A stretch of DNA of 64,000 nt from Cokeromyces recurvatus (GCF_025118155.1 NW_026251415.1:273426-337425), one strand, 5' to 3'. Shown: positions 23,801 through 36,796, numbered from the stretch's first letter. A program made the numbers and translations. Notes: a model not told the origin generated them from the letters alone.

Positions 23801-26800
23801 CATATTCCTACTCTTCCAATTTTAGTGCCTGGAGAGGGGCTACCAGAACAAGGACCATTATTTACAATTGAAACTGCAACTAAGGTAGTAAGTGAGACTT
23901 TTGGAGCGCTATTGGCTAAGGTGCCTCGTGCAAAAGGTCGAGCAGCCCTTATAACTGCTCTGGAAGAACGTCAACGACGTATAGTTGCTTCTATTGGCTA
24001 TTTCGAAGAACTCAAACAAAAAATTGAAATCAACGTTTACGCAAGTACAGCAGGGGCAGTAGTTGAATTGGGTGTCTTACCTACGAAACTAAATCCAATT
24101 ATTCGCAGCATTATGAATAGTATAAAGTATGATGAAAGCTTAGAATTACAACGACGATCAGCAGCTACTTTAACAGATTTAATTGCCTTATGCGAGCGAT
24201 TTAAGGCACGTACAAACCCTAACGACAAAATAATTAAAAACCTATGTACCTTCTTATGTTCTGATACAACTGTAACACCTATTCTTCAAGAAAATCAAAC
24301 GAAATTAGGTATTCTATCAGTTATTAAAGAAGATTCTGGAAAGAACTTGGTTAAGGAAGAACTCACACAAGAACAAAAGGATGCTCAACTGATGAAGCGT
24401 GGTGCTGAACTTGCTCTTAGTGAACTTTGTGATACATTTGGTGATCGTGTTTTCGATATTGTACCTAAATTAAAGGAATGTATTAGTCAGAGAATTATGG
24501 AAATTTTCCCTGAAAGTATGAGTGGTGTAGATGGTGTTGAAAAATCAGATGAAATGATTGCCAAAGATTTACAAGCAGGACAGGACGTTGTTGATTCTCT
24601 TACTATTTTAACAAACATCATTCCTTACCTTTCAGAAGGGCTTTGGGAACAAATTGTTGAAATTGTGCCTTATATATGTCGATCACTTCAGTCTTGTTAT
24701 GCTGTCATTCGTAATATTAGTGCCCGCTGTCTTGCTGCCATTGCCAACGTTATAACGTCCAAGACAATGCAAATGATTGTTGACAATGTTGTGCCACAAT
24801 TAGGCAACTCTTTGAACTCCTATTATCGTCAAGGTGCCTCTGAATTGGTCTATCATCTTGTTCAGCTCCTAGATACTAAGATTTTACCCTACACAATTTT
24901 CTTAATCGTGCCAATTCTAGGTCGCATGAGTGATCCTGATGAATCAGTCCGTCTTGTCTGTACTAATTGTTTTGCACTCTTGATTAAACTCGTGCCATTA
25001 GAGGCTGGTATTCCTGATCCACCAGGAATGTCTCTTGAAATGCTAGCTCATCGTGATGAAGAACGTCGTTTCTTGTCTCAATTATTGGATAGTTCCAAGG
25101 TTGAAAATTATGAAATCCCAGTTAAGATCAATGCAGAACTTCGAAAGTATCAGCAAGAAGGTGTTAATTGGTTAGCTTTCTTAAATAAATTCCATCTTCA
25201 TGGTATTCTTTGTGATGGTAAATTTGTGTATTTAGCGGTTTTTTTTTCAATTAATTAAATACTAATCTGTTCATTTAGATATGGGTCTTGGTAAAACTCT
25301 TCAATCAATTTGTATACTTGCTGGAGATCATTTCCATCGAGCACAAAAGTATGCAGAAACCAATAGTCCAGAATTTATAGCTGTCCCTTCACTTGTAATT
25401 TGTCCACCTACCCTTACAGGCCATTGGTATCATGAAATTAAAAACTATTGTGATAATTTAAGACCATTATTATATACAGGCGGGCCTGCGGAAAGAAAAA
25501 AGTAAGTCTCTAATATAAACCTGAAAATCATTTAATAATGTTCCCCCCCCTTATTTTTTTTTGTAATAGATTGCGCTCTATAATTCCTAAACATGATGTA
25601 ATAATTATGTCTTATGATATTATTCGTAATGATATTGACGAACTAGCACGTATTACATGGAATTATTGTATTCTGGATGAAGGACATATTATCAAGAATG
25701 GAAAAACAAAAATTACAAGAGCTATTAAGTCACTTCAATCTAATCATCGCCTTATTCTTTCTGGTACACCTATCCAAGTAAGTAAAGCTCTATTTTATAA
25801 ATTTCGACTATACTCATTTTTTTTTTTTTTAGAATAATGTATTGGAATTATGGTCTTTATTTGACTTTTTAATGCCAGGATTCTTAGGCTCTGAAAAGAT
25901 ATTCAATGAAAGGTTTGGAAAACCTATTCTAGCGAGTAGAGATAGTAAATCATCATCTAAAGAACAAGAAGCAGGTGCACTTGCGTTAGAAGCATTACAT
26001 AAACAAGTGCTTCCATTCTTATTACGTAGATTGAAAGAAGACGTATTACATGATCTTCCTCCAAAAATTATCCAAGATTATTACTGTGAGCTTAGTGATT
26101 TGCAGGTAAATAACAAATACACACAGATATGGTACAAATATGTATATACATGTATATTCATCGTTTTTTTTAGAAATCATTGTATGAAGAGTTTGCTAGA
26201 TCACAAGCTAGAACATCAGTTGAGCAAGATCTTGGAGAAAAGACTAAAGGAGCTACACACATTTTCCAAGCATTACAATATCTTCGTAGATTATGTAATC
26301 ATCCTTCATTAGTTGTAAGCGATAAATATCCTTACTATAAAAAAGTACAAGCATTTCTGGAAAGGACAAACACAAGTATACATAGTATTTCAAACGCACC
26401 CAAACTACAGGCTTTGAGGTAAATATATATATAGATAGATAGATATGGATATAGATATATATAAAAAAAGACTTTACTAAACTAATATTGTGTTAATAGA
26501 CAACTATTAGGTGAATGTGGTATTGGTGCAACTCCATCTGCAGAATCTGAGTCTGACCCTTCAGCTATGGCTATTGGCGCAGTGAGTCAGCATCGAGCCT
26601 TAATCTTCTGTCAACTCAAGCCTATGTTAGATATTATTGAAAATGACCTATTCAAAGAACTTATGCCAACTGTGAGCTATTTGCGTTTAGATGGTTCAGT
26701 TGAAGCCAATAAACGACATGAACTTGTACAAAAATTCAATGCTGATCCATCTATTGATGTCTTATTACTTACAACCCATGTAGGTGGTTTAGGTCTAAAC

Positions 26801-27217
26801 TTGACAGGAGCTGATACCGTCATTTTTGTGGAGCATGATTGGAATCCAATGAAGGACTTACAGGCCATGGACCGTGCCCATCGTATAGGTCAAAAAAAGG
26901 TAGTCAATGTTTATCGATTAATCACGCGTGGTACCTTAGAAGAAAAGATTATGGGCTTACAAAAGTTCAAGTTGAATATTGCTAACTCTGTTGTGAATCA
27001 ACAAAATTCTGGCTTACAAAGTATGGATACAGATCAAATACTAGATCTCTTTACAGTTGGTGATGAACAGCCCAAAAAGAAGTCTAAGAATAGCGATGTG
27101 GCTACAGAAGGATTGGGATCTGCAAAAGCTATTTTGGAAGATCTTGAAGCATTATGGGATGACAAAGAATATAAAGAAGAATATAATATTGATAGTTTCA
27201 TAAATAGCTTAAATTAA
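20886..27217 (+). CDS. MOT1: TATA-binding-protein-associated ATPase MOT1/BTAF1 (Snf2 family)
   Basis: Twelve exons: 20886..20896, 20954..21077, 21130..21451, 21514..21754, 21814..21875, 21949..22173, 22239..25217, 25279..25501, 25570..25777, 25833..26105, 26174..26418 and 26500..27217. They give 1876 aa (yeast Mot1 is 1867). It uses ATP to strip TBP from DNA in the nucleus. The N-terminus MATRLDRLVLLLDTGST starts a long HEAT-repeat array; the C-third is a Snf2 ATPase with Walker A DDMGLGKT (1322-1329), the Mot1-typical LDEGHIIKN, LSGTPIQNN and a helicase C domain (LRLDGSVEANKRHELV, GLGLNLTGADTV, DRAHRIGQKK). Exon 1 has 11 coding bases; it supplies the MATR start missing from the larger exon. 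A run of 13 Thr lies in the linker near residue 180. The exon 6-7 junction (AGAC/GTAAGT to TATAG/TG) is the least certain. Confidence 0.96.
21590..21650 (+). repeat. (ACT/ACC)n coding repeat, polythreonine
   Basis: About 20 tandem ACN codons within MOT1 exon 4, encoding Thr13, Asn, Thr3 in a linker of the HEAT region. Confidence 0.9.
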
Positions 27218-27758
27218 CACACTATAATGTGTATATATAGACAATAAAAATAAAATAAAAATAAGAAAGTAAAAGTAAATAATACATAAGTATGTATAGT
27301 ACTCATAAATAAAATTTATACATGTATAATAGTATGCTTATTAGTAAAGTACATTTATGATTACAGTGTTATTCAAGCTAATATGGGCGAGTATAAATTA
27401 AGCCGAATAATATGAAAAGCAGCCACTGCATATGACAAGTCTTTTTTTTTCTTCAAGTAAGGAAGTAGTAGCTCGATATTAAATACTGAAATCTCTGTCT
27501 ATAATTATTTATTTATGGTGAAATCACAACTTTGTCGCACCTACTAAGCTTTAGTTTTATTTATAAAGGACTGTATGTCCCCCTTATCTACTAAAACAAA
27601 TAAATTATTAATATACACTATAATAAAATAAGGAAAGGATCATAAAGAGAGAAAGAGAGAAAGAATGGTGGTGGTTAGGGTATCAAATAATTGACTTATA
27701 AACATAATAATAAATAAATTCATAAATAAATAAATAAATAAACATATAATAGCTTAAT
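27218..27758. other. Convergent intergenic, no gene
   Basis: 3' ends of MOT1 and the coiled-coil gene. AT-rich with an (AAAT)n stretch near 27722-27742. No ORF. Confidence 0.6.
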
Positions 27759-28419
27759 TTAAAAACTCCATTTTGGCTTTTCAATATCCTGTTGGCGTAA
27801 ATGTCGAGGTGAAGAAGACCTTCTTTGTGGAGATGTAATCATAACAGGTGGAGAGGATCGTCGATATGAGTTTTTAGTTACTAATTTTATACTTGATGAA
27901 CAAATATCTGAGCCACGCCTTCTTAACGTCGATGCTATGTTAGCGCCTATCAATCATCACAAGTGAGTAAGTAAATATAAAACATCGTTCATATTTATTT
28001 CCACCTAACAATAAACACTAACCTTCACTTTTATGATTATATTCATTTAGTACTCTTCCTCCTGTTTGCTTTGATTTTTGAATTAATGCAGTTTGTGCTT
28101 GTAAAATAAGATTTTCTAGCATTAGTTTTATACGTTGAAATACTTGGTCATTTGCAATCTCCTTTTCTTCTTCTGTTTGAAAATTTGAGTCATTTTTATT
28201 AAATAATAAAAGCTAAAAAAAAAAGAAAAAAAGAAAAAAAATCAAACAATATTCATTAATAATGAAGTATATATTTATGCATACTATATACCTCATCTAC
28301 TTGATTGTCTGATACAGGTGTAAGAGGTCTATCATTTCTATATACATACATACATATTATATATTACAAAGAAAAAAGTAATGAAAAGAATAAGTATATT
28401 CAATAGACTTTTATCAAGA

Positions 28420-28474
<55 letters not shown>

Positions 28475-29264
28475 TCTTTACCTTTGTTGTAATTGCTTTT
28501 GTAGTTCAGCAATTTGTACTTCTTGTTGTTTTAACTTGGCTTCCAATGTACTATTCAAAACTAATAACGATGATTTCTCTATCTCAAGATCTGCAATCTA
28601 TTTATATAATAAGCACTCATATATATACACAAACAAGCCAAATATATAAATATATATGTATATACATATACACATATAAACCTACTTTACGATTTGCTCT
28701 GGCTTCATCTAACCATGCACTTTGTTCTTCAGATATTCTTCCTTTATTCACAAATTCTCCTTTACCATTCATGATGATTCCATCCTTTACTTTAGCTACA
28801 ATCTTTTTAGTAGTAGTAGTCGTAGTACTAGGCATTTCATTTTCACTATCTGACGATGATAGACCATCGATACTATCATCTAAATTTTCATTATCGCTCA
28901 CAATATCAGAAAATAAAGGTATAGATTTTGAAAGACTCGAATTACTTCTCGGTCTTTGTAAAAACCGATGTACACCTATAAGTGAGCCTACTGCTGCTGC
29001 TGTTGTTGTTGTTGGTTTATTATTTGAGTAGTAGTAGTAGTGGTAGCTATTTTGAAAATCAGAAGAATTTATCATCGTTGTTGGTTGTTGCACTCGAATA
29101 TTATAATTACTACTGCTATTAGATAAAGTAGAGACAGTAGAAGGTGATGATGAAGAATAAGTGCTTGATGAAGAATAATCGTGTCGTTGAATTAATGGTG
29201 AAGAAGGCCTGATAATATTTAATGCCTTGGGAAATGAAATCTGCTCTTTAATAGTGGTAGACAT
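27759..29264 (-). CDS. Unknown Ser/Asn-rich coiled-coil protein
   Basis: Exons 28686..29264, 28482..28597, 28292..28337, 28023..28212 and 27759..27946 give 372 aa. I do not recognise the family. Residues 1-150 are Ser/Thr/Asn/Tyr-rich and probably disordered. A more ordered block (IVAKVKDGIIMNGKGEFVNK, then ISEEQSAWLDEARANRK) precedes a coiled coil at about 194-232 (IADLEIEKSSLLVLNSTLEA, then KLKQQEVQIAELQKQLQQR). A second helix-rich part ends in a basic tail with RRSSPP and RRSSSPR motifs, possible kinase sites. The exon 2-3 intron carries a 52-nt poly(T) run (+ strand). Every splice junction preserves the frame, which supports the model although the family is unknown. It may be a cytoskeletal or polarity factor, but that is a guess. 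Confidence 0.75.
28422..28473. repeat. 52-nt poly(T) run, longest in the window
   Basis: Lies in intron 2 of the minus-strand coiled-coil gene, 8 nt downstream of the exon 2 donor, so poly(A) on the sense strand. Confidence 0.95.
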
Positions 29265-29285
29265 AAAGTAGATGTGTATATATAA

Positions 29286-29345
29286 AAAAAAGGAAAAAAA
29301 AAAAAAAAAAAAAAAAAAGAGAGAGAGAGAGAGAGAAAGAGAGAG
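29286..29345. repeat. poly(A) followed by (GA)n tract
   Basis: Purine tract directly upstream of the coiled-coil gene start (its 5' UTR or promoter, read as CT and T on its sense strand). Confidence 0.9.
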
Positions 29346-29418
29346 ATTAAAAAGGAATATTTAAGTTTAATTTTCATTCGTGACACATAAGAGGATAAAT
29401 AATAAAATGGCTTTCTTT

Positions 29419-29894
29419 TTATTTTCGCCTTTTTTCTCTTATTCCACTTGAAGATCCTGCATTGCTGCCTGCTCGTTTCTATTTACAATAATAATCAATA
29501 TTTATATTCGAATATAAATATTCACTAAAATACTTACTCTTCCTGCTGTTGGTGTGCCATCTCTTGCTTTTTGTACCTTAACTTTGTACTCAACTTCAGT
29601 CTTATCAACTACTTTCTTTAGGTCAAACATATTCAAGATTGAATTTTGTAAATTTTCAAATTTTTGACAGATTTGACTTGTAGGCATTATAGGTCTAGGT
29701 CCTAATAAGTTGTATAAGTTAGAAATGTATCTGTGTACTCTAATCATTTATTCATTCATTTTACCTATGCCCATCTCATCTAATACTTTAATCACTTTAG
29801 CTTGCATAGTAGGTTTGACAATTGGTAACTTCTGACTTCTAATATAAACTCCTGGTGTAAGTTTCTCTTTCTTATTTTCATGAATTTCGGCTAC

Positions 29895-29931
<37 letters not shown>

Positions 29932-31265
29932 AAAAATTATGCATTTGTATTCTATCTATAAATCATATGACTTACGTGCTTTTTTACTGTCATCATGAAT
30001 ACTATTTGACTTCTTCTTTTTCTATTCAAAAAAAAAATGGTTCGATGTACAACAATGTAAGGTGATATATCCTCTTCCCTTTCTCTTTTACACTATTATA
30101 ATCATGTATTACCTTTAATTCTGACGAAATACTAGTTGTGCCACCCGTAATTCCGATGCCTCCGGGTGATGCCAAAATTCCACCACTAGTAGGGCTGTTC
30201 AATGACGCATTTAATGGTGTACTGGGTGTAGAAGGAATTTGTTCCAACTGAAGTGAATTTAATAAACTCTCTCTTTCCTTAGAAAGTCTTGCTTCATTCA
30301 TTTCAATACGTTTTGCTTCCACAAATAAGGCTTCTTCTTCTTCAATTTGTTCCTTTGTACGATTAAATAACATAATGAGGGCATTCTTTCGTTCTACTTC
30401 TTTTGATTTATCATAAGCATATTGTTGTGCTAATGAGTGTCGATCTGGTATATAATCGCCTGAAATAGGACCTTTCCCTTGTAATATTAATTTACGATTA
30501 ACTGAATAAAATCGATCTTTTAGGTCTTCCATCGTTCTAGTCTTTGATTCAAAGCTATAGCGATCTTCAATCACTGGAAATCGTAAATCGTATTTGCGGC
30601 ATAAATCGAATAAATAATCAGTTTCTTCTTTACTCCAATCCGTATCTATAATAGATGACTAATAAATTTTCCATATGACACGATTTTAAACACTAGCCAT
30701 CTGACCTGTTAAATACTTTTCATAATCCTCATCTGTGTAATCAATAATGTCAATTACTTTATTAAATTTGGCAAAATGATAATCTACTTTGATCCATTTA
30801 TTAGTATAACTTGCTAATCTGTCATATCTAACATACCATGGTTGTCTACTTCACTCGCTTTAATCCAGTGTTTTAATTCTAAATCATCAGCTCTAGCTGG
30901 ATTTGTGAATGGTTGTAATATCCTATTGCAATTAAATTAGATTCACAACACATGTACTTTCATAATTACCTACCATGGCGTAGCTTTCTTCTTTGTCTGA
31001 TATTTAGCTTTAAATGTTGGTTTAATGAACGCAATAGGTGGTGCACCACCAATTAATGAATATAATTCCCGACTAATGCCTTCTATAAACTTAATATTAA
31101 CAATAGTTATGATCATCTTTTTTTTTTTTTTTTTTCTAAGAAAAAAAAAAGATAGAGCTACAAGTATTTACCAGGTCTTTTTTCAGCAGTAGGCTTTGGT
31201 TTCCTTTGAGATGTCTCTGTAGGAGCATCAATTTGTAAGATATCCCTAATATCGGAACTACTCAT
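29419..31265 (-). CDS. SWC4: SWR1/NuA4 complex subunit SWC4 (DMAP1 homologue)
   Basis: Nine exons: 31172..31265, 30974..31082, 30837..30922, 30706..30813, 30113..30645, 29976..30021, 29765..29890, 29538..29701 and 29419..29478 give 441 aa. It is shared by the SWR1 (H2A.Z deposition) and NuA4 (histone acetylation) complexes in the nucleus. Visible marks: the N-term MSSSDIRDIL, then ELYSLIGGAPPIAF, YTNKWIKVDYHFAKFNK, a SANT-like segment from about residue 133 (DTDWSKEETDYLFDLCRKYD, then RFPVIEDRY and RTMEDLKDRFY) and the DMAP1-binding C-part (LTPGVYIRSQ, KVLDEMGIGPRPIMPT). A Pro/Ser/Gly-rich linker sits near 280-310. The last exon encodes a basic tail ending REKRRK. The gene is divergent from SEC39 with 204 bp between starts. 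Confidence 0.94.
29896..29929. repeat. 34-nt poly(A) run
   Basis: In the SWC4 intron before exon 7; on the sense strand it is a poly(T) tract two bases before the AG acceptor context, acting as an extended polypyrimidine tract. Confidence 0.95.
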
Positions 31266-31469
31266 CTTGATGAATAAAAATAATAAAAAGGAAACAATTT
31301 ATTTATGTAAAAAAGACCATTTTTTGTATAGTTGCAAACGATAGTCACAATCTCATGCTTAAATGTAATTATTGGTTTTATTTAAGCTGCTACTATTTTT
31401 TATTTTTATTTTTATTTTATTTTATTTTATTTTTTTTTTTTTTTTTTTTTTTGATATTTTACAATAATA
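31266..31469. promoter_or_regulatory. Shared divergent promoter, SWC4 / SEC39
   Basis: 204 bp between opposed start codons, with (ATTTT)n and a 22-nt T run immediately before the SEC39 ATG. No clear TATA box, as is common for housekeeping genes. Confidence 0.45.
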
Positions 31470-34318
31470 ATGGAACAACCAACACATCGAGATTTCCTTA
31501 TTCATTTAAATCAGGGCAATTTTCAGGCTGCCGTTGATTTAGCCAACGAATTAAAACTAGATAAGGACTTGATTTATAAAACTCAATGGACAAAACGAAA
31601 AGAAGAACGCGGACCTCAGCTTCAACTTGCAGATATAGAACTTCTTAAGCTTGTGACTGATGATGTTTGGGTAGCTGGACAATGTCTTGATGTATGTCTT
31701 GATGAACCAGATGCACAAAAGGAATTGTTAACCCTGGGACACTCACGCATCTACACTCTTACTGAACCCATCTTGAAACAACTCGAAACAACTACACAAC
31801 TATCAGCAAAAGAAAGGACATTCTTACGAACTCATCTTTACTTTCTTCAGTACTCTGATCGCTTGCAAACATTTACCAAGATATGGCCAAGTTTATCCCA
31901 TGCCAACTCCTTTGCTAATGAATTCGCTCAGTTTCGTGATTGTAATCTGATTGCTCAAGCTATTGAATTTGCTCGATCAGAAAATAATGTGGCATTAGAT
32001 GCCATCTTTATGCATCACGGTCAAACTGTCTTACCCTATCGTCTCTTCATTCTCTCTCAAATCCCTGAAACGGTTGACCCAAGTCGATTTGATCTACCCC
32101 ACGTCACACACGACCACGAAGATAAATGGTTAGAAGAATCATGGCGAACTCATCAGGATATAGTAGAACAAGATTGGGTGCAACGAATGATCGAACTCGA
32201 CGTGCAAGAGCAAATAGATTATTTATCAAGATTAAAGGCAGGCATTGAAGCCACTGAGTATCCAAGTTCAGCACATGTGATCGCGGACTGGTATCTTGAA
32301 CGAGCTAGAGCTGCTGATAAGATAGGACTTTGTAGCACAGCTTTAGAAATATGTCGATATGCTCAAGTGATGGGTATTACGGAGATTGAATCTATTACGG
32401 TTGATTATGAATGGTTATGCAAATATGTTTATGCCTCTACCTCAGTAACCAACGACGATGAGGAAAATTATGTGGATTTAGAAAAGTTCAGAGAATTATC
32501 TAGCTATGATGTTTTAGAAGGCTTATTAAGGAATACAAATGCATCGACTATTCTGGATGATATGACGAGGTTAGCATTGCCTTGGATTGAAGTATCTAAA
32601 AGGAAAATAAAAGAGGACGACGAAGAAGAAGAAAAGGGAGAGATTTTATTATATCGTTGGTTACTTGCGCCCACCATTGTGAATAACCATCTAGATTGGC
32701 TATGCAGTATCTTTGAGATGTCAAAACCGACCATTCCAGTAGAGGATCGGATCATTAAAGACGATCTTGATTTATCTCGACTTATCTTGGCTATTGTTTA
32801 TTCAAGTGGTGAGTTGATGGACTATCTTATTCGACTATTTGAATGCTTGCCCATCTTTGAACAAGTGGATGATGATGAGCCCTTGGTAGAAATGGCTCAG
32901 ATTTTTCCTAAGGCTGATTCACCCTTTAATCTCTTTCTTGAGCTTCAATCGATAGGCTCTTATGGATTAACACGTATGATGGATACATTACAAAATCATT
33001 TAGGGTCAGCAGAGGTATTGGCAAGATATCATGCGAGTGTTCCACTTCGTTGGTTTCTAGAAGATCAATCATTAGAGGCACAACGACATCTTTGTATTCG
33101 TATGGCATCTCGAGCTTCTGGAGGTGTAGAATCAGGAGGTGTACAATTTGATCGAGATGATGATTGGCGTGAACTTTTAGATGATATGCTTCGTTTATGT
33201 GATCATGGACAAGGTATCTTTGGAAAATTAGATTCTACTGAAATTATAGAGATTTTCTTTAGTACCTTATTACGGTGTGGACGTAAGTTGATATCAACAT
33301 ATACCATAAAATTGTTAATGTGTAGTCTTAAAAAATAATTAATGGTGGGCCTTTTTATTTATTTTATTTTATTTTATTTATTTTTTTTTTTTTTTGCTTA
33401 GGTTTCCGTCTTGCTAAAGAGCTTATTTTGGGATCTAGACGAATCATTGATGTTACAAAAGCTGAAAGATTGGTTATTGATGCAGAGAGAGAATTTTTTG
33501 ATAATGCAACATCTGGTAATAAACATTCAGGAAGTATGAAGCAAGCTTGGGAATGTTTGAGTATTTTACCACCTACTACAGAAATTAAAAAGGAGATGGC
33601 CTTAATTGAGGCTACACATACGTTAATATCAGAATATAAAACACAAGATCGTCCGGGTATGATCTTGATGCCAATTCAGATCCGACAGTCTAAAAACCGT
33701 CTAGAGTTGATCTCTAAATTAATCCATACTAAACAGGATATTTATCTTCGTCACGAAAAGGTCCTAGAGTTAGTACAACAACTAGGTCTAGTAGATGTAT
33801 TAGCAAAAGTAAAGACCTTAAGTCTATTAGCAAGTGCGGCTTTAGTAGAGGAGGATTATCTTGAATCGTATAAACTCTGTCAACTCGCTGTAGATGCTGC
33901 TCGATCGAAACCAGCAGCCAATTCAAAAAGTTATAATGACGAGGTCAATCAGACAGCCTGGCAAATTTGTTTAAGTTTGGGTAAAGTAGATGCATTTAAT
34001 GATACAAGTAGACGATTGGACGTACTATCGATGGCCATGACATTAAGCCCTGTAGAAAACATTCGTGATGTATTGGCAATTTGGAGAAAATTAGATCAAC
34101 AGAAACCAAGTCAAATAGCTTTAGCTCAATTGGGTACAATTCATCATGAGAATCCTGAGGCTAAAAAGGGATGGCAAGGATTATTACAAAATGCAACGAA
34201 ACAATGGAACTTGACGGATCTTTTAACAAGGGGAGGAGAACAGGAAAGCTCAGAAACTCATAATAAGAGGAAAAGAGATATTATTCGTGATGCCGTAGGT
34301 GGTTGGCTTTTTCAATAA
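31470..34318 (+). CDS. SEC39: SEC39-domain protein (Dsl1/NBAS-type Golgi-ER tethering subunit)
   Basis: Exons 31470..33282 and 33402..34318 give 909 aa. Sec39/Dsl3 (NBAS in animals) is part of the Dsl1 tether that captures COPI vesicles at the ER. Visible family marks are the Sec39 signature LPYRLFILSQIPETVDPSRF near 190-210, VIADWYLERARAADKIGLCS, and the C-terminal helical repeats (SYKLCQLAVDAARS, then AWQICLSLGK). The rest is an alpha-helical solenoid without catalytic motifs. The single intron is 119 nt, phase 1. The start is the first ATG after a poly(T) leader. Other helical membrane-traffic solenoids could look similar, but the ILSxIPETxxP signature favours Sec39. Confidence 0.82.
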
Positions 34319-34885
34319 ATTCAATAGTAAACTATTAATATAAGGGAATTATAATACACATGCGAAAAAAAAAAAAAAAAAAAAAAAGGAAGGTGGCGTA
34401 TCCTCTTTTCAGGGACCAGAATAAAGTTTATTCTTGTTGGTTTATATAAACAAGTCTTCGTCTAGAATAATAACTTGCTTGGAGCATTTGTATTAATAAT
34501 GCGTCTTGAAGATTGATAAAGGCAATGTATATACACATACAAATATAGACATTTTTTTTTTCAAGAGTATGCTTTAATTATCATGACAACATTCTAAAAT
34601 AATAATAATGAATGGTTGCTTAGTAATAGATTAGTTAATCTTTTTTTTTTATTTTTGATCAGAAAGTTATAAATGAAAAATGATGAGCTCTTTACTGCTG
34701 ACAAGATTCTTAAAAGTTTTAGTCATCCTCTCCATTAAATATTTGAGTAACGTGCTTACGTAATCAACACTGATCTTGATAATAGTCGATATTTTCTTAT
34801 TTATTATCTTTTCTTTTTTTTTTTTTTTTTTTCCTTCTTCGCCGAAAGAATCAAAAAAATAAAATAAAATAAAATAAAAAATAAA
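34319..34885. other. Intergenic SEC39-ZWF1, no gene
   Basis: Tandem (+) spacing. A 24-nt A run follows SEC39 and an 18-nt T run plus (AAAAT)n lie directly before the ZWF1 ATG. No ORF of interest. Confidence 0.6.
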
Positions 34886-36557
34886 ATGGACCCCATCGAG
34901 GAAATGCGTCAACAAGTTTGTAAAGAGCTTCATGGTTCTGTTACTATTATTGGTAAGATTGTAATGCATAGTCAGTATTTGTCTCTTACTATAAAAAATA
35001 AAAATAAAAATGTGTAGTCTTGGGCGCTTCAGGAGATTTAGCAAAGAAAAAGACTTTCCCAGCCTTATTTGGTTTATTCAAGAATGGATTTTTACCAGCC
35101 AGTACACGCATCTTTGGTTACGCACGTACTAAGATGGATCACGATCAATTTATCGAGCGTGTTACTCAATATATAAAAAGAACAAAGACAGTTGATGAAG
35201 GAGAAAGAAAATTGGAAGAATTTAAAAAGATTTTAACTTATTTACCAGGACACTATGATGAAGATGCTTCGTTTATCAAGTTGGATGAGGCTATTCATGA
35301 AAGTGAAGAAGAACGAGGGATTGAGATGGGCAAGAGGCATCGTGTCTTCTATATGGCCCTACCTCCATCTGTCTTTATTCCTGTTGCAAAAGGTTTAAAG
35401 AAAAACGTCTATGCTAAAGAAGGTCTTAATCGTATTGTGATTGAAAAGCCATTTGGTCAAGATAGTGCATCCTCTGCTCATCTTGCAAAGGAATTAGCCA
35501 CTTGTTTTACAGAAGAAGAAGTAAGTGACCACAAGACTTTCTCACAAAACACACAAAAAAAGGCTAACCTGTTCTATTGTTATTATAGACTTTCCGTATT
35601 GATCATTACCTTGGGAAAGAAATGGTGAAAAATGTCATGATGGTTCGATTTGCAAATATTTTCTTTTCTCAAATTTGGAATCGTATGAATATTGATAACA
35701 TTCAAATTACGTTTAAAGAACCTTTCGGAACAGAAGGACGTGGTGGTTATTTTGATGAATTTGGCATCATTCGTGATGTGATTCAAAATCATTTATTACA
35801 AGTATTATCTTTGATTGCAATGGAACGACCTGTTGGTACAGATGCTGAATCCATACGTGATGAAAAAGTAAAGGTGCTCAAGTGTATTTCACCCATTTCG
35901 ATTGATGATGTACTTCTTGGACAATATGTAGGTGCTAATGGGAAGCCTGGTTATCTTGAAGATGATACAATCAAAAATAAAGATAGTTTAACACCTACAT
36001 TTGCTGCTTTAGTCTTACATGTTCAAAATGAACGTTGGGAGGGTGTTCCGTTTATCTTAAAGGCAGGCAAGGCTTTAAATGAAGCAAAAGTCGAGGTTCG
36101 TATTCAATTCCGTAATGTGGCTGGTAATCTCTACAAGAACGCTGCTCGTAATGAGCTTGTTATGAGAGTTCAACCGGATGAAGCAGTTTACATCAAGTTT
36201 AACAACAAACAACCTGGCCTTTCATATCAAACTATTCAAACTGAACTTGATTTGACCTATCATAGTCGATACTCTGATTTATCTATTCCTGATGCTTATG
36301 AATCTTTAATTTTAGATGTCTTGAGAAATGATCATAGTAACTTTGTTCGAGATGATGAATTAGAAGCTGCCTGGAAGATTTTCACACCACTACTGCATAA
36401 AATCGATGCACACGATAAAGATATTCATATCACAAACTATGAATATGGTTCAAGAGGTCCAATGGAATTAGATGCATTTGTAAAAAAGTATGGATATGAT
36501 CGTTCTAACATTAATTATAATTGGCCAATTCAAAGTGTTGCACCTCAAAAGAATTAA
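34886..36557 (+). CDS. ZWF1: Glucose-6-phosphate 1-dehydrogenase
   Basis: Exons 34886..34952, 35018..35520 and 35589..36557 give 512 aa, normal for eukaryotic G6PDH. It oxidises glucose-6-phosphate to 6-phosphogluconolactone, making NADPH for lipid synthesis and redox defence in the cytosol. The NADP-binding [16 protein letters not shown] is at about 25-40; the active-site motif RIDHYLGKE starts at residue 193 and holds the catalytic His; IEKPFGQD and [15 protein letters not shown] are also conserved. Exon 1 encodes the 22-residue leader [17 protein letters not shown]. The splice at 35520/35589 joins EEE to TFRIDHY. Confidence 0.97.
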
Positions 36558-36593
36558 ATAAAGACTATATCTATTTAATTATTTTAAAACATT

Positions 36594-36594
<1 letters not shown>

Positions 36595-36635
<41 letters not shown>
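36595..36635. repeat. 41-nt poly(A) run downstream of ZWF1
   Basis: Starts 38 nt after the ZWF1 stop codon, within its probable 3' UTR. Confidence 0.95.
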
Positions 36636-36636
<1 letters not shown>

Positions 36637-36796
36637 CCTTCAAAATTTATTAGGTAGATAATGCGAATGTAATTGGTGTAAATAAATAAATAAAAAAAAA
36701 AAAAAAAAAAAAAATTTACAACAAAATTCTTTTTTATTTCATTTTATTTTACTTTTTAATTCTTTTTTAATTTTTTTTTTTTTAAGGGGAGGGGAA

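Noticed and set aside
28381..29031. 216-codon + strand ORF rich in Phe and Val
   Set aside because: Built from a 52-nt T run and the antisense of the Ser-rich exon; the minus-strand model has consistent splicing.
34667..35044. 125-codon minus-strand ORF before ZWF1
   Set aside because: Mostly translated A/T tracts, overlapping the ZWF1 promoter and exon 1.
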